A stretch of 31,089 nucleotides of DNA from CALEUX01 sp037439945. Its GTDB lineage: Bacteria; Bacteroidota; Bacteroidia; Bacteroidales; Marinilabiliaceae. The notes beneath the pieces were generated by a model, which did not search any database, was not told the DNA's origin, and saw only the letters and a list, made by a program, of their open reading frames with translations. This document shows, one piece after another, positions 8,022 through 16,264 of this stretch; position 1 is the first letter of the stretch, and the number at the start of each line of letters is the position of its first letter. The position numbers were made by a program, and so were the translations under genes. The stretch spans positions 1 through 31,089 of the forward strand of contig JBBIVA010000030.1 of NCBI GenBank assembly GCA_037439945.1, read 5' to 3'.

Positions 8022-8029
8022 CAAATATA
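8022..8029 (-). promoter_or_regulatory. Possible Bacteroidota -7 box for uxaBA
   Basis: On the minus strand this reads TATATTTG, matching the TAnnTTTG -7 consensus of the Bacteroidota primary sigma factor. No clear TTTG -33 box is found at the usual distance. If it is real, transcription starts near 8015, about 210 nt before uxaB, and the operator-like palindrome at 7890 lies inside the leader. Confidence 0.25.
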
Positions 8030-8588
8030 CGAAGGGAATCACAATCGGGTTGTTAATTTGGAGATCAAAGCCTTATGTTTAAGTTTAATTAACAATCTGC
8101 TGTTTGTTAAGTTGCAGATATGTTGGATTATACGTTTTTAGAGTTGAACCGTTTTCGTACACGGGAGAGATGTTTTTATCTTTTTTAGTTTTAAAAATTG
8201 AAACAGGGATTATAAAAAAATCTTATTTTAAAATTTATTTACCTTAACACTTATACATTATTTAAAATTATACAATTATATTATTTTCAATTATTATGTT
8301 AATTGGGGTGGAGTACTTTATTTATCAAAGCCCCGTTAAAACTTTTCACTAATGGAAATGTCTCCATTGAAACCTGTTCTGAGCTGTTGCAAAATCAAAT
8401 TGTATATATTTTATCGATTTCCTTTTCAGAAGGGTGCATGGGAAAGCAGTTTTTTAAAAATGGATTTCAGCCATTCAGGTCCAAGAATCGGGAGTAGTTC
8501 AAATAAAGTAGTTTTTAATAGTAAATAGGCTTATCAATACAATGATATTGGCGTGAAATCTGTGGTTCAGTCTTCTGAAGCACGTTAT
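8030..8588. other. Gene-free stretch between uxaB promoter region and MITE copy 2
   Basis: This stretch is AT-rich with only short open frames. A 64-codon frame at 8303-8497 has biased composition and no recognisable motif. In another frame, about 8340-8515, a run of 55-60 codons without stops also resembles nothing I know. The segment may be decayed coding sequence. I see no RNA gene or clear repeat in it. Confidence 0.4.
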
Positions 8589-8597
8589 AAAATGAAT
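8589..8597. repeat. Target-site duplication of MITE copy 2, left
   Basis: AAAATGAAT directly precedes CACTAC, the first bases of the element, and recurs exactly at 8813-8821 directly after GTAGTG, the last bases. A perfect 9-bp flanking direct repeat fixes the element's borders and shows insertion by a cut-and-paste type transposase. Confidence 0.75.
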
Positions 8598-8812
8598 CAC
8601 TACAATCCGATAAAAAGTTGTTTTGTCCCTAACGGGACAAAAGTTCAATTCTCAATTAAGTGTTTTACCGATGTTTAGTCCCTAACGGTACTGTGCCGTC
8701 AGGTACAGAATATCGGTAAAGATGAATCGACCCCAATTTTCAGTGTCCTGTAGGGACACCCCAATTAGTTGGTATTATAGCATCTTATCGAAAAATTTAT
8801 CGGACAGTAGTG
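8598..8812. mobile_element. MITE-like element, copy 2 (215 bp) with 9-bp target duplication
   Basis: This is the better-kept copy of the element at 440-657. Its terminal inverted repeat is CACTACnnTCCGATAA, with the left spacer AA and the right spacer (complemented) TG. Internal hairpins are intact: TTTTGTCCC-TAAC-GGGACAAAA (perfect 9-bp arms), TTTACCGAT...ATCGGTAAA enclosing CTGTGCC-GTCA-GGTACAG, and GTGTCC-TGTAG-GGACAC. No ORF spans it. A transposase elsewhere in the genome probably moves it in trans. The transposase family is unknown to me; the 9-bp duplication limits it to families that make duplications of this size. Confidence 0.82.
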
Positions 8813-8821
8813 AAAATGAAT
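8813..8821. repeat. Target-site duplication of MITE copy 2, right
   Basis: AAAATGAAT is identical to 8589-8597 and directly follows the right end GTAGTG of the element. Confidence 0.75.
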
Positions 8822-9970
8822 ATTAAAACCATAAGTAAAACACTTGATATAATGAGTTTTATGAAACCAACGAGCATGTTTTTTTTTAAACCTGAATGGT
8901 GATGAAATTCCTGTTTGCTTAACTTAGAAATACATATCTCTGAACAATTCGGGCAAAATTAAAACTGCTTATTATTAAGCGCCAATTAATGGAACGGGCT
9001 GGAAATATGTTACCGGTATTGTAATTTTCAAGACCGCAACGTTTTGGCTTCTTGTGGCAATTCAAAGAGCACCTGCCTTTGTTTTGAAACAATATACAAT
9101 AACGTTAGTTCTTAAATTGAGAATAGTTATATGTGGATGGCATTAAATACGAATTCCCCTGATCTTATAACCTATTTTTCTGCTAATTGCAGTAATTATT
9201 TAAAAGATGTATCTGAAACTGTGGCAGATTGGGGTGGCGAGTGCTTTTCTTAGGGGATTTCAAATAACATTAATGGAGTAAAGGCAAAGGAATTTTTTGC
9301 CGTAATGAAATGGTGGCAAAATTCCAATCTAAAATTGAAGCACCTGAATTAAATGTAATAAAGACCGGATATAAATCAATTCAATCAGGAGGTGGAACCA
9401 AATTGAAATGAGTTGGATCAAAAAGGACCGGAATTATATTTTGTTGTTAATTCTTCATTAACTTGTTTAATTCAATAAGAGGTTGTCATACCCCTTGGGT
9501 TGCAATGGGGAATGTTTTTACACCAAAATATGATGGTATTAATGGTTTCTGAGTAGTTTCACAATCATTTGCAGGTACTCGGAGCATTTAGGTTTTTGAC
9601 CGGAAGGGTAGGATTATTTATACATCAGGCACATTTACTTTAGATTATGATGTAACTATAAATATTTGGGGTGGCCGAAAGGGTTTACTATGGAATGTAT
9701 ATTTTGTAAAATTTATTTACTCTGATTGTAATAATAAGTGGTATTCTAATACGCAAGCAGTTCATATTTTATAAACAACAATTTAGTAATTGATGGCCTT
9801 GTTATTTTAATGTAATCCAATTAATTTGTTGTAAGCAAACTATAAAAGTGTTGTGAAGATTGGGGCTTAAATTATTTTTGGATATCCGAATAACCCGTTG
9901 ATATTAATTTTGGAGCAGAAACCATATAATAAATAGTATTTTATATGAGAAATTCGGATATTCATTTCTG
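8822..9970. pseudogene. Degenerate coding relics upstream of the pfkA 3' end
   Basis: No intact gene is present. On the plus strand, an open stretch from ATG 9131 has a protein-like composition (LKDVSETVADWGGECFS), hits an in-frame TAG and then continues (ISNNINGVKAKEFFAVMKWW). Further pieces in other frames include NELDQKGPELYFVVNSS near 9410-9460 and GTFTLDYDVTINIWGG near 9630-9675. This pattern suggests one or more secreted or surface-protein genes broken by point and frameshift mutations. I do not recognise the family. An inverted repeat GATATCCGAAT (9881-9891) and ATTCGGATAT (9952-9961) lies next to the pfkA stop. Confidence 0.4.
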
Positions 9971-10960
9971 TTATATTGATAAAATATTCACCAGTTCAAA
10001 AAGGTTTGGATTAAGTGGTTTTTTGTTTTTCTGGGCCTTGGTAAAAGGAACAAAAACAATTTCATTGTTTACCAAACCAACCATAACATTATGTTTTTGG
10101 TTAATTAAAGCATCTATTGCCGAAACACCCATACGACTTGCCACTACTCTGTCGAATGCTGATGGTGAACCACCTCGTTGAATATGACCAAGAATTGACA
10201 CACGAACGTCATAATCGGGGTGTTTTTTGCTTATCTCCTCCGCAATTTTTATTGCACCGCCCATTTTTTCTCCTTCTGCCACCAATACTATGCTCGATGA
10301 TTTATCTTTTTTATAGCTGCTTGTCAGGTAGTTATCCAGTCTGTCATAGTCTGTGTCTATTTCAGGCACCAAAACAGCCTCGGCACCTGAAGCTATACCA
10401 CCACGCAATGCAAGGAATCCGGCATCACGACCCATAACCTCAATAAAAAAAAGCCTGCTGTGGGCACTGGCTGTGTCCCTTATTTTATCTACAGCATCAA
10501 CAACTGTATTTAACGCTGTGTCATAGCCAATAGTGTAATCAGTTCCATAAATATCGTTATCAATAGTTCCCGGGATACCTATTATCGGAAAATTATGTTC
10601 TTCCGAAAAAATGCGGGCCCCGGTAAAGGTTCCGTCTCCACCAATTGTCACCAGGGCATCAATATTATTTTCGCGCAGGTTGTTATATGCTTTCTGGCGA
10701 CCTTCAGCGGTTATAAATTCTTTACTACGGGCAGATTTAAGTATAGTACCACCCCTTTGGATTATGTTACTAACCGATTTTGAGTTCATTTCAATGAAAT
10801 CGTTGAGAATTAACCCCTGATAACCCCTTATTACGCCGGCCACCGATATTTTATTGAATAGCGCACCTCTTACTACTGCCCTGATGGCGGCATTCATCCC
10901 CGGAGCATCGCCACCTGATGTTAAAACAGCAATTTTTTTTATTGTATTCATTAATGTCAA
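9971..10960 (-). CDS. pfkA: ATP-dependent 6-phosphofructokinase
   Basis: PfkA phosphorylates fructose 6-phosphate to fructose 1,6-bisphosphate, the committing step of glycolysis, as a cytoplasmic tetramer. The 329 residues contain the N-terminal VLTSGGDAPGMN loop, GGDG at 107-110 and PGTIDND at 130-136, where the Asp pair holds the catalytic base. Gly at both GGD-G110 and P-G131 marks the ATP-dependent type, because diphosphate-dependent enzymes carry Asp and Lys there. GRDAGFLA and IQRGGSPSAFDR provide substrate-binding residues. It starts 21 bp after ispH as the last gene of the cmk-ispH-pfkA operon. A second Met at residue 4 could be the true start. Confidence 0.97.
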   Translation of the reverse strand: MTLMNTIKKIAVLTSGGDAPGMNAAIRAVVRGALFNKISVAGVIRGYQGLILNDFIEMNSKSVSNIIQRGGTILKSARSKEFITAEGRQKAYNNLRENNIDALVTIGGDGTFTGARIFSEEHNFPIIGIPGTIDNDIYGTDYTIGYDTALNTVVDAVDKIRDTASAHSRLFFIEVMGRDAGFLALRGGIASGAEAVLVPEIDTDYDRLDNYLTSSYKKDKSSSIVLVAEGEKMGGAIKIAEEISKKHPDYDVRVSILGHIQRGGSPSAFDRVVASRMGVSAIDALINQKHNVMVGLVNNEIVFVPFTKAQKNKKPLNPNLFELVNILSI

Positions 10961-10981
10961 GCTTAATTTGGTTTAATTAAT

Positions 10982-11893
10982 TTATTCTGATTGGTTATTA
11001 ATTGTTATCCTTGTTATCGAATTTGCTACTTTTTCCATTAGCCATTGTGGTGTTGATGTTGCACCGCAAATACCTATTGATTTCACATTAGTTTTAAACC
11101 ATGTAGGATCAATTGTTAATTCAGATGTTACAAAATATGAGTTGGGGTTATTTTCTTTGCAAATATTATATAAAACCTTTGCATTACTACTATTTTCGCC
11201 CCCAACAAATATTACTACATCAAATTTAACAGCAAATTTTTTTAAATGAGGGGCCCTGTTCCCTACCTGGGCACAAATTGTGTTATGAAATTTCAGATGT
11301 GTGTTTTTATCTGATTTTGCAAGTATTGCCAGGCGTATTTCTTCAAATCCTTTATAACTCATTGTGGTTTGAGAAAATAGTTCCAAAGGTTTTCCAAAAT
11401 CCAGCAATTTAATATCGTCTATTGAGTTTATTATTATGGCTTCCTGGTTTGTTTGGCCTGTTAAACCGGTTACCTCAGGGTGCCCTTCTTTTCCATAAAT
11501 TGCTATTTTGCCGTTTATTTTCTTCATTTCAAGCCACGATTTACGAACCCTTTCCTGTAATTTTAAAACTACCGGGCATGTGGCGTCAATTATGCAGCTT
11601 CCCTTTTCCTTAAGTAATTTATAGGTTAAAGGTGGTTCTCCGTGTGCCCTGAATAAAACGGTACCATTTTTAATGGATTTCAGGCTTTGATGGGAAATAA
11701 GTTTTATCCCCTTTTTTTTTAGTCTTAAAATCTCTTCATTATTATGGACTATATCGCCTAAAACATATAGCGATTCATTGTTTAATAGCTCATTTTCAGC
11801 CATCATTACAGCCCTTGCAACCCCGAAACAGAACCCTGATTTAGAGTCTATCTCAATTTTTATTGGGTTGCCTGGTTTTTTTTTTGAACTCAT
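10982..11893 (-). CDS. ispH: 4-hydroxy-3-methylbut-2-enyl diphosphate reductase
   Basis: IspH makes isopentenyl and dimethylallyl diphosphate in the last step of the MEP isoprenoid pathway, using a [4Fe-4S] cluster. The 303-residue product has the three cluster cysteines in their usual contexts: Cys22 in SGFCFGVARAV, a second in DATCPVV and a third in NTICAQVGNR. Substrate residues appear in DIVHNNEEI, RAHGEPP, GKEGHPEV (catalytic Glu), SQTTMS and GGENSSNAKVL. The gene lies 16 bp after cmk and 21 bp before pfkA on the same strand. Pairing of cmk and ispH is frequent in Bacteroidota. The call is firm. Confidence 0.97.
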   Translation of the reverse strand: MSSKKKPGNPIKIEIDSKSGFCFGVARAVMMAENELLNNESLYVLGDIVHNNEEILRLKKKGIKLISHQSLKSIKNGTVLFRAHGEPPLTYKLLKEKGSCIIDATCPVVLKLQERVRKSWLEMKKINGKIAIYGKEGHPEVTGLTGQTNQEAIIINSIDDIKLLDFGKPLELFSQTTMSYKGFEEIRLAILAKSDKNTHLKFHNTICAQVGNRAPHLKKFAVKFDVVIFVGGENSSNAKVLYNICKENNPNSYFVTSELTIDPTWFKTNVKSIGICGATSTPQWLMEKVANSITRITINNQSE

Positions 11894-11909
11894 TTTTTAA
11901 GGCTGAACA

Positions 11910-12617
11910 TTAATTTTTTAACCACCCATTTTCAGTAAGGCGTTCTGTTATCCATACTAATTGTTGCTCCTGTGTTATGTGGGAATTATCAAGCACCAAT
12001 GCGTCATCAGCTTTTTTTAACGGACTTTGTGCCCTGTTGCTATCCATATAATCGCGTGTTTTAACATTTAGCAGAACTTCCTCGAAAGTTACCTTTTCAC
12101 CATTTTGGGCCATTTCGTCATATCTTCTTTGTGCCCTTATTTCGGGCGATGCAGTCATAAATAATTTTAAATGCGCATTTGGGAACACAACTGTACCAAT
12201 ATCCCTTCCATCCATAACAATTCCTCCTTTTTTGCCCATTTCCTGCTGAAGTTCAACCATGCGTTTACGCACAAAAGCCAATGCGCTTACAGCACTAACA
12301 TGGTTGCTTATTTCAAGGGATCTTATTTCATTTTCAACATTTTCTCCATTCAAAAAAGTTTCTCTTTTTAAGGATTTATCGTTTTTTCTGAATTCTATTT
12401 CCAAATTTGAAATTTGTTGCTGAAGTTCGTTAGTTCTGATAACCTCGCCCTTAACCAGGTTTTGCCTGATGGCAAAAAGTGTAACAGCCCTGTACATTGC
12501 TCCTGTATCAATATATGTTAATCCAAGTTTATAGCTAAGGTCTTTGGCAAGGGTACTTTTACCGCATGATGAGTGGCCATCAATTGCAATTATAATTTTG
12601 GAAATATCTTTTGGCAT
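11910..12617 (-). CDS. cmk: Cytidylate kinase
   Basis: Cmk phosphorylates CMP and dCMP to the diphosphates with ATP. The 235-residue product has the P-loop GHSSCGKST at 14-22, then IDTGAMYRA for nucleotide recognition, MDGRDIGTVVFP, and a lid region RDYMDSNRAQSPLKKADDA. All are standard for the family and the length is normal. It is the first gene of the minus-strand operon with ispH and pfkA, so its promoter should lie in 12618-12996. No good -33/-7 pair was identified there, although TATTTTTG (minus strand, 12924-12931) fits a -7 box by itself. Confidence 0.97.
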   Translation of the reverse strand: MPKDISKIIIAIDGHSSCGKSTLAKDLSYKLGLTYIDTGAMYRAVTLFAIRQNLVKGEVIRTNELQQQISNLEIEFRKNDKSLKRETFLNGENVENEIRSLEISNHVSAVSALAFVRKRMVELQQEMGKKGGIVMDGRDIGTVVFPNAHLKLFMTASPEIRAQRRYDEMAQNGEKVTFEEVLLNVKTRDYMDSNRAQSPLKKADDALVLDNSHITQEQQLVWITERLTENGWLKN

Positions 12618-12996
12618 TAGCTAAAACTAAGTTGTTAATTGATTTTTTTTAACGGGTAAAGTTAGAAAATATCCGTTAATCTCAAATGCAATTGAATTAA
12701 GTATAAATTCCTTTGGAACATGGGTGAGTAGGTGAAATATAAAAGGTAAAGAAAAATAAATAAAGAGAAATCTGATTGAAGTTTTTAATACATTAATTAT
12801 TGAAGAAAGATACTTGAAGTTTTTTGACAGACAAAAATTTTAATTGAAATGCAGGAAAACTGGATTTAACAGATTAAATCAGATAATTTAGAAGGATTTG
12901 ATGTATTACAGCTCCCGGAAGATCAAAAATAAAATTTAGATTTTGTGGAGGGAATAAAATTTATAAAATAATAACTTTCTGAATTACCAAATGGTT
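12618..12996. other. Intergenic region upstream of cmk with possible coding relic
   Basis: This AT-rich stretch must contain the cmk promoter. On the plus strand around 12848-12968 a frame reads SDNLEGFDVLQLPEDQK and then NLDFVEGIKFIK, interrupted by TAA codons, which suggests a small decayed gene. I do not recognise it. No RNA gene is evident. Confidence 0.3.
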
Positions 12997-13296
12997 TTAG
13001 GAATTTCGACCATGACAATTTTTAAACTTCATTTTACTTCCACACGGACATAAATCAGTTCTCCCTACGTGCTTATATTGAGATTTTTTTATTTCATCAG
13101 GTTCTTGAACATAATCAAAGGTTTTATAAGATGGGATTCTAAACGATACAGCTGTTTTACCATTATAATTAGTAATAGAAAAGTCTCCCATCGTTATTAC
13201 ATTCATGCCAATTATTACACCAAAATTACCTGCATTATCTGCACATTCGGTTACTCTCACATTTGGTATATAGGATTGAATTTCCGGGAAAAAATT
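12997..13296 (-). pseudogene. 3' fragment of retropepsin-like aspartic protease with SEC-C motif
   Basis: The open frame from the TAG at 13297-13299 downward encodes FFPEIQSYIPNVRVTEC, GVIIGMNVITMGDFSITN and VSFRIPS. This is the C-terminal half of a clan AA (retropepsin-like) aspartic protease domain as found in many Bacteroidota. It ends in a SEC-C zinc-binding motif, DLCPCGSKMKFKNCHG. The first in-frame start is GTG at 13260, but family-like sequence continues upstream of it, so that codon is not the original start. The half with the catalytic Asp-Thr/Ser-Gly triad is absent, cut off before the acyltransferase gene that ends at 13319. An 87-residue product could still be made and keep the zinc motif, but it could not be a protease. 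Confidence 0.6.
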
Positions 13297-13318
13297 CTAT
13301 TTTTAATTTACAGCAATA

Positions 13319-15097
13319 TTATTGTTCTTTTAAGTATTTAATTGTTTCCTCCGGCAAATCATTTAAATCCAAAATCATTAAACCATCCAGGCAATTATTA
13401 AACTGAGGGTCAACATTAAAACAAATAATTTTGGCGTTTTGACGAATATATTGTTTAAGCAGAACTGGTATTTTCATACTGCCTGGTTCAATGTTTGCAA
13501 TGAATTTATCAAGTTTTTGCAGGTCATTGTTATGCTTATCCAAAACCATTTCAATATCAACAGGGTTTGTTTTTACTTTAAATTCATTTCGAGGGGTTAC
13601 CAGTGCTGCCAACTGATGGTTGAAGTGGTTTTTTCGTATAAAAGCAATTATTATTTCTTTTGAAAGTGATGAAAAATCATTGCTAATACTTACCGGGCCC
13701 ATAATGTAGCGGTAACTTTTGTTGTTTTTAATATGAACTAATATTCCCTGCCATAGTAAAAAAAGTGGAAGGGGTTTTTGCTGATACTCTTTAACCACAA
13801 ATGAGCGTCCCAATTCAAGGGTTTGTGCCAACGTCCCTGCCATTTCCTTGTCAAAAACAAACAGGCTGTTAACGTAAAATCCTTTCATCCCGAACCGCTC
13901 AATTATTTCCTTACCGCAACCCATCCTGTAAGCCCCAACAATACAACGTGCTTTTTTATCCCAAATAAACAGGTGCCTGTAGTAAAAATCAAACCCGTCA
14001 ACATCCATAGCCTGATTTGTACCTTCGCCAACCTCGCGAAATGTTACTTCACGCAATCGTCCCAACTCCTGAAGTATTCCCGGTATTTGATTATACGATC
14101 CTATAAAAACCTGGAAATCGGACCTTTCCATAAGAAGGCCGCCTTCCCGTTGCAGCTTCATTAATTCCTCTTCAAGAGTTTCGGTTTTAACAGGAGCAAT
14201 AATAGGTTCAACTTTTTTTACCTGTTTAAATCCGAATTTAAAAAACCGTCTGAGCTCACTCCCTCCAACTTCCAGTGCATAAACGCAGAAACGCATGTAG
14301 TTTCCGGCTTTTTCAACCGAGTCGAAAGCCTTTAAATCCTCTGGTAAAATAGGTTTTCCAATACGTACCCTTAAGGTTTGGTTTTGTTTTTTGAGAAATT
14401 CGGAAGGAATGGACAAAGTTCTCAAATATGGATGAATTTTTCCGAGGAAATGAAAAGAATTACTGTTACGGCCTCCAAAATACATTGGGATAACCTTAAC
14501 TCCGGCATTAACAATAAATTTAATAACAGTTGGGTCCCAGGGCTTATCTTCAACTTTACCCCATATGCCTTTTACAGTTGACACTTCACCCGCAGGAAAA
14601 AGACCCAGCGGGTGACCTTCCGAAAGTCTATGCAATGCCTTACGCAAACCTTTTATATTTGAGCTGCTTTTTGATGCAAACGGGTTTAGTTCAAGGAAGA
14701 AATCTTTAATCGGATGGAACCCTTTAAGGAAGTAGTTTGCCAAAACCTTAAATTCCGGATTTTTGCGGGCCATTATTTGAAGCATAATTACCCCGTCAAT
14801 GAATCCGAAGGGATGGTTCGATATCACTATAAACGGTCCTGGTCCCGGAATATTTTTTAATTCTTCATTTGCAATTTTATAATTAATGTTTAATGCTTTT
14901 AGTAATCCGTCAACAAAGTCGACACCTTTTAAACCTACCAGGTTGTTCCGGTAAAGTTTGTTCATTTTTTCAATTTTCAATAACCGGAATGCCAAACTTC
15001 TGATAATTCTGTTTTTTGGAACCGGAAGGCCGGCATCTTTTAACTTTTCTGCAGTAATTAAATCCATATTAATTAAATAACTTGGTTGAAACATCAA
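13319..15097 (-). CDS. Bifunctional acyltransferase for amino-acid lipids (OlsF/GlsF-like)
   Basis: The 592-residue product joins two acyltransferases. The N-terminal PlsC-type domain (about 75-280) shows SNHPFGFIDG with His95 and Asp101 and FPAGE at 167-171, as in lysophospholipid acyltransferases of the OlsA/hemolysin group. The C-terminal GNAT-type domain (about 320-510) shows GEGTNQAMDVDGFDFYYRHL and the IVGAYRMG strand, as in OlsB. Such fusions (OlsF of Serratia, its Flavobacterium homologues) make ornithine or glycine lipids: the GNAT half acylates the amino group and the PlsC half acylates the hydroxyl of the 3-hydroxy acid. The amino acid used here cannot be read from sequence. A start at Met11 (15067) is also plausible. 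It lies 32 bp after the phosphatase gene, probably in one operon. Confidence 0.8.
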   Translation of the reverse strand: MMFQPSYLINMDLITAEKLKDAGLPVPKNRIIRSLAFRLLKIEKMNKLYRNNLVGLKGVDFVDGLLKALNINYKIANEELKNIPGPGPFIVISNHPFGFIDGVIMLQIMARKNPEFKVLANYFLKGFHPIKDFFLELNPFASKSSSNIKGLRKALHRLSEGHPLGLFPAGEVSTVKGIWGKVEDKPWDPTVIKFIVNAGVKVIPMYFGGRNSNSFHFLGKIHPYLRTLSIPSEFLKKQNQTLRVRIGKPILPEDLKAFDSVEKAGNYMRFCVYALEVGGSELRRFFKFGFKQVKKVEPIIAPVKTETLEEELMKLQREGGLLMERSDFQVFIGSYNQIPGILQELGRLREVTFREVGEGTNQAMDVDGFDFYYRHLFIWDKKARCIVGAYRMGCGKEIIERFGMKGFYVNSLFVFDKEMAGTLAQTLELGRSFVVKEYQQKPLPLFLLWQGILVHIKNNKSYRYIMGPVSISNDFSSLSKEIIIAFIRKNHFNHQLAALVTPRNEFKVKTNPVDIEMVLDKHNNDLQKLDKFIANIEPGSMKIPVLLKQYIRQNAKIICFNVDPQFNNCLDGLMILDLNDLPEETIKYLKEQ

Positions 15098-15129
15098 ACT
15101 TCCTTAAAATACAAAAACTTTTTATTATT

Positions 15130-15987
15130 TTAACTTCCGATCACTTCCCTTAAAGTTTTTTTGAAAATATCTCCTGATGATTTTGAGAACATCTCTTCAA
15201 CAGTAACATCTTCAATGGCAGTATCGTGTTCCTGGTCCCAGTATTTAAGGCTCCATTGACCGTTTTCATATTCCAGAGCACTCATGCTTTCCACCCAGTC
15301 GCCCGAGTTTAAATAAGTAACGGTACCTTTTTCAGATTTCACTATTTTGTGCGTAGGTCGGTGGATATGTCCGCAGATAACGTATGCATAACCTTTGTCA
15401 ATTGCAAGATTTGAAACAGTTTTTTCAAAATTTGTAACCTCTTTTTTGCTTCCGCCTTTTACCTTATCCTTAATTTTTTTTGCCAGAGAAATCCGTTTTC
15501 TGCCAAAAAGCGAAAGAATAAAATTTACCGATTTGTTTATACCGGTAAGTAGCCCATATCCTAACGACCCCAGTTTAGCCAGCCATTTTGAATGTTGCAT
15601 AACAACATCAAAAACATCACCATGGAAAATCCATGTTTTTTTATCGTCAAGAGTTAATAATACTTTGTTAACCACCGAAAAACCGTCGAACTTTATATCA
15701 GTGAACCGCCTTAGTACTTCGTCATGATTACCAGCCACATAAATAACTTTTGTTCCGCTTTCAATTATTTTAATTACCTGCCGCACTACTTTCATATGCG
15801 AAGGTGGGAAATAATTACGGCTGAAACGCCACGCATCAATAATATCGCCATTTAGGATTAAAATCTTTGGTCTGATAGTTTTTAGGTAAGCATGTAATTG
15901 TTCGGCCTTACAACCCAGGGTCCCTAAATGTATATCGGAAATAACAACAACTTGCGGGTGGCGCTTTTCAGAATTTTTAATTCCCAT
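15130..15987 (-). CDS. Metallophosphatase, LpxH-like UDP-2,3-diacylglucosamine diphosphatase family
   Basis: This is a calcineurin-type phosphoesterase of 285 residues. The dinuclear metal site is complete: SDIHLG with Asp18 and His20, NGDIID with Asp48, GNHDE at 86-90, FHGD and CGHIHRP. The DAWR and RNYFPPSH residues after NGDIID are typical of the LpxH-related subgroup. LpxH cleaves UDP-2,3-diacylglucosamine to lipid X in lipid A synthesis at the inner membrane face. This protein is longer than E. coli LpxH (240) and has a basic insert (about 160-190) that could contact membrane. Its neighbour is a lipid acyltransferase, which fits an envelope-lipid role. The exact substrate is uncertain, so no symbol is given. 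Confidence 0.8.
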   Translation of the reverse strand: MGIKNSEKRHPQVVVISDIHLGTLGCKAEQLHAYLKTIRPKILILNGDIIDAWRFSRNYFPPSHMKVVRQVIKIIESGTKVIYVAGNHDEVLRRFTDIKFDGFSVVNKVLLTLDDKKTWIFHGDVFDVVMQHSKWLAKLGSLGYGLLTGINKSVNFILSLFGRKRISLAKKIKDKVKGGSKKEVTNFEKTVSNLAIDKGYAYVICGHIHRPTHKIVKSEKGTVTYLNSGDWVESMSALEYENGQWSLKYWDQEHDTAIEDVTVEEMFSKSSGDIFKKTLREVIGS

Positions 15988-16264
15988 AATTAGTTTTTTA
16001 GTAAAGTTAGCATAGAAATTTAATTAAGATAACTAAAATATACTTCTTTACTTGTTGGCGGTATAAACACTAATTGTTTTTTTACCTATATGTTTCCTGT
16101 TTCTTTATTTATTGAATTATTTACGTTATAGTTGTTAAATTTCTTTCGTTATATAAAGAACAATCATCCATAGTCAGGTTTTTTTAAAATTATGGGGATG
16201 ATATTAAACTAATAAATAAAAACTGGTTATAAATTGCATTAGCATATTAAAAAATTGATTTATT

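Noticed and set aside
8303..8497. 64-codon open frame in the uxaB-MITE gap
   Set aside because: No recognisable motif, low-complexity composition and a competing open frame on the same strand. Not supported as a gene.
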